From: a virus
Strand: one strand, 5' to 3'
IMG/VR virus record: IMGVR_UViG_3300032224_001080
Location: 1 to 60,236 of that record
Length of the DNA stretch: 60,236 nucleotides
A program made the position numbers and the translations under genes. Of this stretch, positions 48,601 to 57,852 are shown one piece after another. Numbering within the stretch: the stretch's first letter is position 1; each line of letters starts with the position of its first letter. The notes below the pieces were generated by a model that saw nothing but the letters and a program-made list of their open reading frames with translations, had not been told where the DNA came from and did not search any database.

Positions 48601-50396
48601 ATGGTTGTAGAGCGTCAATATTCTCAGTTGAATATGACAAATCTAAAAAAGTAGATAGACCAATTAATGGTTCGGTTAATACTAAATTAAATCCAATAGG
48701 TACAATTAGTACTAATAAAACTAAACCTACCATTGATGTGATGAAAAGAATAATAATGAAAACATTATCGGAAGAATTTTACTTTAAAAAATTAGAGGAA
48801 AGTTCACCGATGATTTATAGTTCATTAAAAGAAAAATTAAGATATTTTCATCCAGGTTTTCACTCAATGACACCTGAAGGGTTAAACTCACGTTTAACAT
48901 TTTTACAACAATGTTTAAGACCTGGAGACACAATACCAGTTAAAGGTTTGTCCGATAACTCAGATATAAATGCAAGGAATACAACATTTGGTCCACCACC
49001 TGTTTGTGTTTTAAGGGTTGGAGATTTTTATAACTCAAAAGTTATTATAAAAGATCTTAATATACAGTTTGATCAAAACGTATGGGATTTAAATCCTGAG
49101 GGTATCGGAATTCAACCAATGATTGCAGATGTTACAATGCAAATAAGTTTCTTAGGTGGTCAAGGATTAGAAAAGCCAGTAGAAAGATTGCAAAATGCAT
49201 TATCATCGAATTTCTTTGCAAACACTGAAATGTATGACGAAAGATCAATTACAACAAACACAAAAATGGGAGGTAAAGATACAAGTGAATTTACAAAAGA
49301 ATTTATACAAAGTTTAAATGACACACAAATCCCAACTACAGGTTTAAAAGATAGTAACGGTAAAGGGTTAACTCAAGGTCAACATATTGGTTTATTTGTA
49401 AGTACTAGTGTAAATGGAGGACCTGAAGTTAAATCAATTAATTACAAATATTTGGTTAATGATTTATTTAAAGAAACGGAAAATTATTTCTTAAGTTACT
49501 CGGATATGTACAATAACATACTTACAACTTATGGTTCATTATTAACAAATTTATTAATTAATAAAGATTATAGGGTGTTAAAAACATATAGTGGAGGTAC
49601 AATGGGAAATATTGAATTTTTTGGTTTATATAAATCACCAAAAGATTTATCATATATGGTAAATTGGACAAATAGTAATATATTAAAATATTTAAATGAA
49701 AAATACGTTGGAGACAAGTATTATATTTTAGACATGTTAAAAATAAAAGAAAAAATACCTGTTGAATCCGCCGAATATTATGCGTCAACAATACACAATT
49801 ATATTATTAATAATCTTATAGATAAATTAAATACAATGTTAGAAATTCCATCTATAAAGAAATTTACAACAAATAGAGATAATTTAATTAAAATATTAGA
49901 TAAAGTTAAATTTATACTTGATAATGGTTATGATGTTAAAATTGATAATGGAAAAACATATAAGTCAACATTTACAACACCAATTAATTTTTATGACAGC
50001 GTAAAAAATTGTATAGATTATATTAACAATGACACTAAAAAAATGTACACTAAATTGGACACATCAATAAATTTTAATGATCAAGTATATAATGATAAAT
50101 CAATAAAAGATATAATTTATACACTTTACTATGAAGATAGAACAAAAATTATTGGTGCATTAGGAGTTGGTTTACAAACAACAAACGAATATCAAGTTTT
50201 GGATGAAGTCAATACAAAACTTATTGATGTATTCTATAAAGAAAAAGAAGTTAAAATTAAATTTGAAAAATCACCAAAACCTAAAAATGATAATGATATT
50301 ACTTATATTATAAGTAGTGAAATATTAGACACCACAACGGACGAAATAAAAGAAATTTTTAGTGGAAATATAAAAATTGAAAATAAATTAACATAA
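45660..50396 (+). CDS. Giant baseplate-region structural protein with OmpA-like segment
   Basis: The 1578-residue protein is not assigned to a T4 gene. Residues about 555-660 (KYMLSIENLAWASSTLPGF; GGRVMWFPPYDLKVSE; TIGFKVVVDHPSVLNLLIREHF) resemble tube or baseplate adaptor segments. Residues about 855-895 (VVILINSTTSRAGEEKGNYTLSVRRSHAVYL) look like an OmpA-type peptidoglycan-binding motif, with N-x-x-L-S-x-R-R-x-x-A-V kept. Near 1115-1160 lies GPPPVCVLRVGDFYNSKVIIKDL, as in LysM-like baseplate adaptors. The C-terminal 300 residues are helical and Asn/Lys/Tyr-rich. It is first in a row of baseplate genes, 2 nt before the next. Confidence 0.65.
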   Translation: MPKYLDFDTTKDFRDNLLKRTLNPVYGKSPSPKTFTSSDYSIQTLGDSSNLLLPQVDGNRKNDLSLPQKSNIFKPNEYFVKDTIEDLPRRANLSLYPYFTQSDENLIGIMLTKNYDTESELFKFASKYIRTDSNGPVLARINQNLNTAINAKNKIGEALGGNTTTLINIIRGKEPFIEGNNKITVSSSLLGKGVDFLQTVAGTQLPFSIIPGDYLTNPRNPVNIRPTDVSSGTKAWQDLTGVLGSIVGIQRRPLPSRKPSDILIEHMGSSSKNRLFDLLSYSKYSPNYTTTARSQMSTKLGKFPSQIAQGVKSLLGMEAPTSGAYIGDDRENNVKNATTDLFSGRPNRSSYYLTLMYDKVSAELFHNTKSIIENGPIGGNLTWISKNRTDKSDISVLDKTKSTNFKFRTDSILETTQQILDSKPQNGGDALAHIGHVLDQTSKFFKDGDTYISRGSGVKYMDNSGKDIGVEYARVWTKNRPYFNYGDTMPLYKETTNKPYYSGTTTPYRRTGIRKFDSSVMTNTWNLNIAPMSDGTSSDKFPGSSNILPNPNGNGFYAKKYMLSIENLAWASSTLPGFTVNDLPYSERGPNGGRVMWFPPYDLKVSEQNSAKWEPNTFLGRPEPIYTYQNSERNGTIGFKVVVDHPSVLNLLIREHFKSVNEQDTDAYINAFFAGAKDIDFYSLIRQYSHLDSDDIKMIQNYLGNGGNPSDIQRFKNGVSSVVKDSPDGTSTQDANKENVKKKLKLVFPNAEPGKGDSSKSESNYGTFMSNISKTKIETSLRSTLSKIITGTTENDLKDCISVFGRDRIGSLDSGTTINRIATDLQLMFTANDTATSDMVSTLNTLKKDLESKSVIGDVVILINSTTSRAGEEKGNYTLSVRRSHAVYLTVLDILNKNKVASKWDFKKLDSQSFADGMEVYTYENQYPLSSIDKGLGYEGQTGNLIIRTTNYGYKANMDNVDCSKVDYQNKDLIEFTPLSYGCRASIFSVEYDKSKKVDRPINGSVNTKLNPIGTISTNKTKPTIDVMKRIIMKTLSEEFYFKKLEESSPMIYSSLKEKLRYFHPGFHSMTPEGLNSRLTFLQQCLRPGDTIPVKGLSDNSDINARNTTFGPPPVCVLRVGDFYNSKVIIKDLNIQFDQNVWDLNPEGIGIQPMIADVTMQISFLGGQGLEKPVERLQNALSSNFFANTEMYDERSITTNTKMGGKDTSEFTKEFIQSLNDTQIPTTGLKDSNGKGLTQGQHIGLFVSTSVNGGPEVKSINYKYLVNDLFKETENYFLSYSDMYNNILTTYGSLLTNLLINKDYRVLKTYSGGTMGNIEFFGLYKSPKDLSYMVNWTNSNILKYLNEKYVGDKYYILDMLKIKEKIPVESAEYYASTIHNYIINNLIDKLNTMLEIPSIKKFTTNRDNLIKILDKVKFILDNGYDVKIDNGKTYKSTFTTPINFYDSVKNCIDYINNDTKKMYTKLDTSINFNDQVYNDKSIKDIIYTLYYEDRTKIIGALGVGLQTTNEYQVLDEVNTKLIDVFYKEKEVKIKFEKSPKPKNDNDITYIISSEILDTTTDEIKEIFSGNIKIENKLT

Positions 50397-50397
50397 A

Positions 50398-50724
50398 ATG
50401 AGTAGAGATTATTTTGATAGATATCAATTTTTTATAAATGATGGTAATTTTAGAATTGTACCGGGGATAGATATTGCAATTAAAGGAACAGACAAATATA
50501 TACAATATAAAAAAGGTAAGGATAGATTGGATAAAATGTCACAAGAATATTACGGTAGCCCAACTTTTGGTTGGTTAATATTAATGGCTAACCCAACCGC
50601 GGGAAGTATTGAATTTAATATACCTGATAATTTCTTTTTAAGAATACCATATCCCTTAATTAGCTCTTTACAAGATTATAAAAGAGGTGTAGAATTGTAT
50701 AATCTATATTATGGAGAAAAATAA
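50398..50724 (+). CDS. Baseplate wedge-type protein, gp53/LysM-like
   Basis: In this 108-residue protein, YKKGKDRLDKMSQEYYGSPTFGWLILMANP (about 38-67) followed by IPDNFFLRIPYPL is the pattern of T4 gp53-like and P2 gpX-like baseplate proteins. A LysM-like D-R-L-D-x-I/M-S-x-x-Y-Y-G core is followed by N-P and a final R-I-P strand. It probably locks wedge and hub together, perhaps touching peptidoglycan-like ligands. Its end overlaps the next gene by 14 nt in another frame. Confidence 0.65.
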   Translation: MSRDYFDRYQFFINDGNFRIVPGIDIAIKGTDKYIQYKKGKDRLDKMSQEYYGSPTFGWLILMANPTAGSIEFNIPDNFFLRIPYPLISSLQDYKRGVELYNLYYGEK

Positions 50725-53700
50725 CATATCAAATACGGAAGACATATACGTTAAGGTCGATCAAAATAATTTAATTTATATTGACCCAAACTCTACGATT
50801 GATAGTGAGGGAAATGTGTCTGCAAGAAATATAAAAGCAGAAAAATTGGTAATGTATGTCAATCTAGAAGCCGATATCATTCCAAGATCCATATTATCTT
50901 CAATTAATGATACAAATACGTTAACAAGTTTAGCTAAAGGAACATTAAATTTTCTTAAAAATGGCGACGGACAAGATTACGATACAACGTGGACAGACTC
51001 CTTTTTTAATACAGAAGAAAAAAAAGATAGTGATAAAAACCCAACAGGTGAATTTTTTCAATCAGATAAGACCGGCCAATCATTTGGTATAAGTGATATA
51101 ACAATATCAATAAAAGGATTTAATTCAATACCAACAATTAACATTAATTTCATAGATATAAGAGGTAAAACTTTATTTGAGTCACCTGAAAATTCACCAT
51201 ATAAAGCATTTTTTCATATACCATGGCCTATATTTTACTTAACTGTTAAAGGGTATTATGGTAAGGCTATAAAATATAGATTACATTTAGTTAAGTTTAC
51301 AAGTAAATTTAATGAATCAAGCGGTAATTTTGAAGTAAACACTTCTTTTGTCGGTTCAACATATGCATATCTATCTGATATTCCGTTACAAGGAATTTTA
51401 AATGCCCCGTATCTTTTCCCAACGGAAGCTATTAAAACAAGTAAAACAAACACAATAACACTTAAAGAACTTGAAACAATTAAGAAATCTGCGAGAGGTT
51501 ATGATATGTTAAAAACGGTCTATAATGAATATAAATTAAAAGGACTTATACCTGATGATTTTCCTGTTAAAACATTAAGAGAGGTTTTAACAATTGCCGA
51601 GACCTTAGATACTTTATTAGAAAAACAAATATTCGATCAAGTTGTAGATATGAGATTATTTGCGGCAATGAAAGAATTCGGTGAACATATTGATGAATTT
51701 GAAAAATCTGTTACCGGTTGGGCAAAAACTCGTTTAGAAAATATTCCAATAACTACATTAGAAAAAGAATATGATCCGACTGACCCAACTTCAGTATTTC
51801 AATCTTATTATCTTAAAGGAGATGATAAAAAATCAGCAAAATGGGTTGTAGGACCAAATGAAGACGGTACTTTGGATCATCTTTTAAATTTGTACACAAC
51901 AAAAATAGATAAAAGTCAACTTTTTACTAAAAATTTAATTAAGAATCAACCAAGTATGATTAATAATACTGGTTCTTCTTTTACTGAAAGTTCCTTAGGT
52001 ATTAGTAAAGTTAGTAAAAAAATAGATTCCTATATTGAAGTAAACGATAAAGAAGATTATAAAATTGTAGTAAAGATTGAAAAGTTGGTAAATGATATTA
52101 GAGGTGTTAGAAGAGGTTTTGAAGAACAAAGAGATAAATTAGAAAAGGCGGTAGAAACAAAAATGAACGAAATTGTTCGTAATAAAAAGAACGGTTTTGG
52201 GTTTGAACCAACAATAAGAAGTATTTTTGCGGTTATATTAGCAAACGCTGAAGTTTTGGTACGTTTAATGAAAGACGTACATAAAAGAGCATTTGATCAG
52301 GGAGAAACAAGGAAAAAAATTGTTTCTGATTTTTCAAAAGAAAGTACGGGAGATTCAATTTATCCATGGCCTGAATTAAAGGCAACAGTAAAAAATAAAG
52401 AGAATACAATAATTTATCCTGGAGACCCTGATTTTCAAGTAAGATTAGGATCTGATAATGCAACTAGATGGCCTGAAGTAGCTTTCCTTGAATCATATAT
52501 CGGTATTGCAACAAATAAAGTAGATCCTTTGGCTGACAAAGAAGGAGGAACTAATAAAGTACCAGATCAAACTGAGAGTAATGTTGACAATAAAAAAATT
52601 AAAAAAATAAGTTCAGCAAATAGTGTTGTTAATATATTACCATATGTAAATAAATTACCGGATAATTTTGTTTATGAAATATATGAAAGAGCGTTAACGT
52701 ATACATTAATTGATTCATTTTCAACAGAAACCATACAAGAATTGGCAGACATTGAATATAATAATATTTTTGAATCTGTAAATAAAGAAAGAACTATAAA
52801 AAAATTATTAAAAGAAAATATTTTAAATGGTGGATCACTTTTAACTCAGTTAGAAAAATTATCACCTTTTGATAAATTTTCATATTACAAAGATAATTTA
52901 CCAACAACAGATTATTTAAAATCTTTTTACGAACAATCTTTTAATATTGAACAGTATAAAACTTCCAGTAATTTCAATGATAAAACATCATATCCAAAAT
53001 TAGAAAAAGAATTAATTAATCTTGTACCAAAAGAATATAGAACTAATATATATCCATTTTCTTCTGACACATATATAAGCTACATAAAAGGGAAAGTAAC
53101 TTTTGATGAGAGTTTATTAAGATTTCATGGTTTTTTAGAGGTTGATACAACACAAGGTTTAATATCAGGACAAGCAGATCCTAAATTTTGGGTTAAATCA
53201 GATTACGAAACAAATTTATTTGCGAGAAAACTTAATGTAAACACAACCGCCACGAACATTTTAAATACACCATATTTTCACAAACAATTGTATACCGATT
53301 TTAATACAACAAAAACATCTTATGGAAAATATGCGGGATCTGCATACCTTTTATTAAACTCAATGGGATTTACCGAATTAGATGAAATTAAAGAAGGGTT
53401 AACAATTGAAGATAAAATACCATATAGTGTTTTACCTTCTTCTTTATTTAGAGAAGTTAGTTCTAGTCAGTATATACCATATCATTTAATTTTAAAATGG
53501 GGGTCTATATATCATAGATATAAAAAACATATAAATGAAGGTATAGATATTTTAACGGGATTTACAACATCAAACACTAATACGACAACAACACCTATTG
53601 ATGGAAGTGATTTTTTTGATAATAATAATGGTTTAATGTATTTTACTGAACCAAGTTCAAATACGGGATATCCTGTTACATATAACACACAAGATGATAT

Positions 53701-56530
53701 TTTTACGGACCCACTTAATCCAGTTTCAGTTCAAGGTCAAATTAATTTAGGTATACATCCATATTATGATAATATATTCTATAATGTTATAAATGATCTT
53801 AGTTATTATAGTTTTTCATTAGCAGAAACAAGCGATTATAGTCAATCAATAACTGATGGTAAATTGTTTTTAAAAAATGATATTGTAACAAATACGGGAG
53901 GTACAAGATATTATTGGACACAATTTGTTGATAATTCTTTAATAACAAATAAAGATACATTTACATTATTACCATCCGCAGGAGGAAACGCAAGGGTAGG
54001 TAATATAGATTCAACAACACTTGGAGAATTGACAAGCTCAAATAATACCTACTCAAACGAAGAACAAAATCATTTTAGAATTATTTGGGATGATGAATCA
54101 TTAAATGATAGTTTTAGTGGAAGAACATTTGCATCTCCAAATGAATATAATTTAACAATCGGTGGATATTATAGTATTTTAGGTGATCGTAAAAAAGTCA
54201 TGGATCTAATTGCAACATTTAATCCATCAATATTAGATGAGTTTGAAAATTATTTTTTAAATTTTGCATCAGAAAGAGTTAATTTAAACGTATCAAACAA
54301 ACAATTTGAAACAACGGTTTATAACAATTTTCAAGATTTATTAAAAGATATGGTTACGGTGGATAAAATTGACGAATCTAATATATCTAATAAAATAATA
54401 AAAATTAAAACTAAACAGGCGGAAAAATTAAAAAATATAACAACATCAATTTTATCTAACTCTAATTTAATAAAAATAACAATCGGTAATCCAAAAGAAC
54501 TTGATCCACACGTTTTAACTGGTTTTATCGGTAAGGATAAAAATAATACTTTAACTTATGGTAAGTACGATAATAGTCCACTATTAACAACACCAAATAA
54601 AAAGTTATTAGATCTTTATTTAGGACCAGAACCAACAACTGATTGCTATAAAAATTTCTTTATTGACAATGATATTGAAATTACAGAAGATAATGTATTA
54701 ATGTTTAGACCAATAGTTTACATGTATGGAGGTTTTAAAAAACTTGGATTAAGTATAAGTTTTAAAGATTATCTTGATGAAAATATTTTTACTTTACCAT
54801 TGGCGGCAAATTCAAGATTTAATACTTTTATTGATCATCTATTACCCCAATTTACAAAATTAAAAGATGAACAAGACCAAACAAAAATTACTTTTTTTGA
54901 TGGTTATAATAATAAAGGTCTAAAAGTTGAACTTTATAATTTCTTTAAATCCATGAATGATAAATGGATCGCCGGTAATTCAATAGGACAAAGATCTTTA
55001 TTAGAGGAGTTTTTATTTTTAGATAAGGCAAATAAAGATATTGGTAACGATTACTATTTTGACATATCAAGATTAAAAATGTTAGGTGACCCTAAGAATT
55101 CAAAAATAAGTTTATTTAGTGCCATATCAACTTTTTTAAGTGGAACTGGTTTTGATTTAAGAGCACTACCGGCTTACGTTAATTTTTATGGTACCAATTT
55201 TTCAAATACACCTAAAATAATACCATCCAAAAAAATTGCACAGAATATATTTGGAACGTTTTTAGAAGTAGATACCCAAGAATCCTCACCCAAAATTGTT
55301 ATTCAATATGTGGGTAAGAATTCAACACGTCCCGATATGGGGAAACTTGGTAAATATAAATTTAACGATGATAGTTTTAATATTAGTAATACCAATAATA
55401 ATCCAGTTATGATTACTTTACCTAAAGTTTTTAAGACTGGAGATTTATCAAAAACTAATAAAGTGGTTGCATTTGAAGTTAGTTTTGGTGATCAAAACCA
55501 AAGTATTTTTAAAGGAGTTACTTTAGATCAAGCATCAATTAAAAATACAACTGAGTCTTTTTATGTATTAGAAAACTTAGCGAGATCTGAATCAGGTTCG
55601 GGTGCACATAATGTTGATATTGGGTTATATGATTATTATAGACAAGCGGCTTATACTTGTGATGTAACATGTATGGGTAATGTAATGATACAACCCACAA
55701 TGTATTTTTACCTTAAAAACATACCAATGTTTAAAGGTACATATTGGATTACTGAAGTAACACATTCAATAAAAAACGGATCAATTACAACATCATTTAA
55801 AGGTTCAAGGATGCCATATACCGCTCTTCCTGATTTAAAGGATTCCTTTATGTCAAGTTATAAAACATTATTTGATAAATTACAACAAAAAGCGGTTAAT
55901 AGAATTAAGGGTGCGGATAAGGTTACCGAAACATCAAAAACGGTTACAAACGCCGACGGAGGTCATTATACATTTGATACTACAGATAAAAAAGTGGACG
56001 GAGAAGTATTCGTAAGTGAAGCTTCAATTACAAAGGCAGGTATTCCATTTAACGGTTATTTAGATTCAAGGTATATTACAAAAGTTACACATCCATCTGG
56101 TACGTGGTTAAGAGCACAAGCGGTTAGAATGGGAGAAGATAAATATAAAGTACAAGATGATGCTAGAATGTCAATTGTTACTCAATCAAAAACTAAAGAA
56201 AATCCACCATTAACGTGGGAAATGGTTTATTATTTTACTAAAGATTATTATTTCTATTCAACTAATTTTAATTTCTCAACAGACAAATCTAACGTTGATG
56301 ATATGATTAAAATGAAATCAACTTTCTTTAACCCAAATAAATCTAATGTTAAACCAATAACAATTAATACCAAGTTTGAATTGGATAGTGATGTAACATC
56401 ACCAATTAAATTTTCAGGGGCGATTGATCAAATGAGGTCGGCTGAACCATATGGTATTGCGTTATCTGATAAGTTAATGACAGATTTAAGATTGGATGAT
56501 GGGGACATAGTTTACTTTAATGTAGGATAA
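50711..56530 (+). CDS. Giant baseplate hub-type protein
   Basis: This 1939-residue protein is the largest in the window. The N-terminal 220 residues (DITISIKGFNSIPTININFID; FFHIPWPIFYLTVKGYYGKA; NFEVNTSFVGSTYAYLSDIP) resemble the first domain of hub proteins of gp27/gp44 type. The middle is long, mixed and Asn-rich. Residues about 1640-1720 (TCMGNVMIQPTMYFYLKNIP; GTYWITEVTHSIKNGSITTSFKGSRMP) match the second hub domain. This pattern of G-x-x-x-I-x-P and V-x-H-x-I-x-x-G is common in contractile-tail hubs. The last 200 residues form another beta domain ending DDGDIVYFNVG. A T4 gp27 is 391 residues, so this is strongly expanded by insertions. Confidence 0.65.
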   Translation: MEKNNISNTEDIYVKVDQNNLIYIDPNSTIDSEGNVSARNIKAEKLVMYVNLEADIIPRSILSSINDTNTLTSLAKGTLNFLKNGDGQDYDTTWTDSFFNTEEKKDSDKNPTGEFFQSDKTGQSFGISDITISIKGFNSIPTININFIDIRGKTLFESPENSPYKAFFHIPWPIFYLTVKGYYGKAIKYRLHLVKFTSKFNESSGNFEVNTSFVGSTYAYLSDIPLQGILNAPYLFPTEAIKTSKTNTITLKELETIKKSARGYDMLKTVYNEYKLKGLIPDDFPVKTLREVLTIAETLDTLLEKQIFDQVVDMRLFAAMKEFGEHIDEFEKSVTGWAKTRLENIPITTLEKEYDPTDPTSVFQSYYLKGDDKKSAKWVVGPNEDGTLDHLLNLYTTKIDKSQLFTKNLIKNQPSMINNTGSSFTESSLGISKVSKKIDSYIEVNDKEDYKIVVKIEKLVNDIRGVRRGFEEQRDKLEKAVETKMNEIVRNKKNGFGFEPTIRSIFAVILANAEVLVRLMKDVHKRAFDQGETRKKIVSDFSKESTGDSIYPWPELKATVKNKENTIIYPGDPDFQVRLGSDNATRWPEVAFLESYIGIATNKVDPLADKEGGTNKVPDQTESNVDNKKIKKISSANSVVNILPYVNKLPDNFVYEIYERALTYTLIDSFSTETIQELADIEYNNIFESVNKERTIKKLLKENILNGGSLLTQLEKLSPFDKFSYYKDNLPTTDYLKSFYEQSFNIEQYKTSSNFNDKTSYPKLEKELINLVPKEYRTNIYPFSSDTYISYIKGKVTFDESLLRFHGFLEVDTTQGLISGQADPKFWVKSDYETNLFARKLNVNTTATNILNTPYFHKQLYTDFNTTKTSYGKYAGSAYLLLNSMGFTELDEIKEGLTIEDKIPYSVLPSSLFREVSSSQYIPYHLILKWGSIYHRYKKHINEGIDILTGFTTSNTNTTTTPIDGSDFFDNNNGLMYFTEPSSNTGYPVTYNTQDDIFTDPLNPVSVQGQINLGIHPYYDNIFYNVINDLSYYSFSLAETSDYSQSITDGKLFLKNDIVTNTGGTRYYWTQFVDNSLITNKDTFTLLPSAGGNARVGNIDSTTLGELTSSNNTYSNEEQNHFRIIWDDESLNDSFSGRTFASPNEYNLTIGGYYSILGDRKKVMDLIATFNPSILDEFENYFLNFASERVNLNVSNKQFETTVYNNFQDLLKDMVTVDKIDESNISNKIIKIKTKQAEKLKNITTSILSNSNLIKITIGNPKELDPHVLTGFIGKDKNNTLTYGKYDNSPLLTTPNKKLLDLYLGPEPTTDCYKNFFIDNDIEITEDNVLMFRPIVYMYGGFKKLGLSISFKDYLDENIFTLPLAANSRFNTFIDHLLPQFTKLKDEQDQTKITFFDGYNNKGLKVELYNFFKSMNDKWIAGNSIGQRSLLEEFLFLDKANKDIGNDYYFDISRLKMLGDPKNSKISLFSAISTFLSGTGFDLRALPAYVNFYGTNFSNTPKIIPSKKIAQNIFGTFLEVDTQESSPKIVIQYVGKNSTRPDMGKLGKYKFNDDSFNISNTNNNPVMITLPKVFKTGDLSKTNKVVAFEVSFGDQNQSIFKGVTLDQASIKNTTESFYVLENLARSESGSGAHNVDIGLYDYYRQAAYTCDVTCMGNVMIQPTMYFYLKNIPMFKGTYWITEVTHSIKNGSITTSFKGSRMPYTALPDLKDSFMSSYKTLFDKLQQKAVNRIKGADKVTETSKTVTNADGGHYTFDTTDKKVDGEVFVSEASITKAGIPFNGYLDSRYITKVTHPSGTWLRAQAVRMGEDKYKVQDDARMSIVTQSKTKENPPLTWEMVYYFTKDYYFYSTNFNFSTDKSNVDDMIKMKSTFFNPNKSNVKPITINTKFELDSDVTSPIKFSGAIDQMRSAEPYGIALSDKLMTDLRLDDGDIVYFNVG

Positions 56531-56554
56531 TAAGAATATTAATAAAAGTTGGGA

Positions 56555-56562
56555 TATTTATA
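56555..56562 (+). promoter_or_regulatory. Late promoter octamer TATTTATA
   Basis: The octamer lies 17 nt before the ATG at 56580. Confidence 0.5.
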
Positions 56563-56579
56563 CATATAAAACAAATATT

Positions 56580-56783
56580 ATGGAAAATAATAGATTAAAT
56601 GATACCATGGATCAGTTTTTAAACTCTAAAAAGATTAAAAACGTATCAAATGATGGTATGGAAAGAGAAGAATGTGATTTAGTAACAGGCGAATGTTACA
56701 CAATCAGAGAAAAAGACGGAATCGTTGAAAGAATAAATAAAAAATACGTTACAAACGACGGTAGACAATTATTACAAGATTAA
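56580..56783 (+). CDS. Hypothetical small protein
   Basis: The 67-residue hydrophilic protein contains MDQFLNSKKIKNVSNDGMEREECD and a strand pair VTGECYTIREKDGIVERINKKYVTNDGRQLL. No family is recognised. It is 3 nt before the next gene, so both are translated together from the same late transcript. Confidence 0.65.
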   Translation: MENNRLNDTMDQFLNSKKIKNVSNDGMEREECDLVTGECYTIREKDGIVERINKKYVTNDGRQLLQD

Positions 56784-56786
56784 GCC

Positions 56787-57482
56787 ATGTTAGAGAAAAA
56801 ATTATTAGAAGAAGTAAAACGTTTTAATGCTATCAACAAGTATAGTAAGAAAATGATCATGGAGCAAGATGCTCCCCCACCTCCAGCGGAAGATCCGTTA
56901 GGTGATGTTCCTCCTCCACCTCCAGCAGGTGACGCAGGTGCACCGACAGATGTTCCTCCTCCACCTCCAGCAGGTGATATGGGTGGTAACATTCCAGCTC
57001 CACCTCCAGCAGGTGGTGATATGGGAGCACCCCCTATGGACGACTCAATGGGTGGTGATACAGAAGAAATTGATATTACAGATTTAGTTAACATGACTAA
57101 AAATATCAAAAATGATCTTGAGAATAACAAACAAGATAATTCTGCGGTTATTAATAAGATGGACGATGTATTCACTAAATTAAATGACTTAGAAAGTAAG
57201 TTGGCTCAAATGGACCAAGTTATGGTGAAGATTGATCAATTAGGTGCAACAGTTGAGGCTAACAAACCTAAAACTGAAGTTGAAAAATTGGAAATGAGAT
57301 CTTTAGATTCATACCCATTCAATGAAAAACCACAAGAGTTCTTTGCACACAAACAAGGTGAAATGAGGGCTAGTGGTAAGAATGAATATGTTTTAACAAA
57401 AGACGATGTTGAAAATTATACTCCAGATAAAGTAAGATCATCATTTAACCAAGATACTGAAAAAGATGAATATAGCTTCTAA
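56787..57482 (+). CDS. Virion-type protein with Pro-rich repeats and coiled coil
   Basis: The 231-residue protein has an N-terminal helix (LLEEVKRFNAINKYSKKM) faintly like the IKxLM tag. Pro-rich repeats (PPPPPAGD) fill about 30-85. A coiled coil follows (about 95-165; MTKNIKNDLENNK, KMDDVFTKLNDLESKLAQMDQ). A C-terminal segment YPFNEKPQEFFAHKQGEMRASGKNEYVLTKDDVENYTPD resembles conserved ends of phage structural proteins. Its 3' end overlaps the Dps-like gene by 17 nt. Probable head or tail component. Confidence 0.65.
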   Translation: MLEKKLLEEVKRFNAINKYSKKMIMEQDAPPPPAEDPLGDVPPPPPAGDAGAPTDVPPPPPAGDMGGNIPAPPPAGGDMGAPPMDDSMGGDTEEIDITDLVNMTKNIKNDLENNKQDNSAVINKMDDVFTKLNDLESKLAQMDQVMVKIDQLGATVEANKPKTEVEKLEMRSLDSYPFNEKPQEFFAHKQGEMRASGKNEYVLTKDDVENYTPDKVRSSFNQDTEKDEYSF

Positions 57483-57837
57483 AATAAAGTTCTTAATGGA
57501 ACTTCAGGCTCAAGTTAAGATTAACCATTGGCAAACCAAAGGTTACGCAAGACATAATGCCTTTGATAAGTTATATGAAGGATTAGTTGATTTGACAGAT
57601 ACGTTTGCTGAGGCTGCGATGGGTAAGTATGGTAGATTTACATTAGAAAATGACGATAAATCATTAAATATTGTAAACCTATCCGAATTAGATTTAAAGG
57701 AAATGTTACAAACGTCTAAAGAGGCATTAATCCAATGGACAAGTGAGTTTGATTCAACAGATACGGATATAATGAATATACGTGATGAAATTTTGGGACT
57801 ATTAAATAAAATAACATATCTATTAACATTAGAGTAA
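57466..57837 (+). CDS. Dps/ferritin-like small protein (DUF5856-like)
   Basis: The 123-residue four-helix-type protein reads LMELQAQVKINHWQTKGYARHNAFDKLYEGLVDLTD, then TFAEAAMGKYGRF. This matches the DUF5856 family found in phages and large viruses. It also matches the Dps ferroxidase pattern: His21, His30, Asp34, Asp45 and Glu49, with spacings 4, 11 and 4 between the last four, exactly as in Dps (H63, D67, D78, E82 in E. coli). Dps oxidises iron and protects DNA. Whether this protein binds iron is unknown. It overlaps the preceding virion-type gene by 17 nt. Confidence 0.7.
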   Translation: MNIASKIKFLMELQAQVKINHWQTKGYARHNAFDKLYEGLVDLTDTFAEAAMGKYGRFTLENDDKSLNIVNLSELDLKEMLQTSKEALIQWTSEFDSTDTDIMNIRDEILGLLNKITYLLTLE

Positions 57838-57852
57838 AACAATTAGAATAAA

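Noticed and set aside
56780-57175. A 131-residue Pro/Gly-rich open frame on the minus strand
   Set aside because: It is antisense to the Pro-rich repeats of the gene at 56787 and has the usual low-complexity shadow composition.
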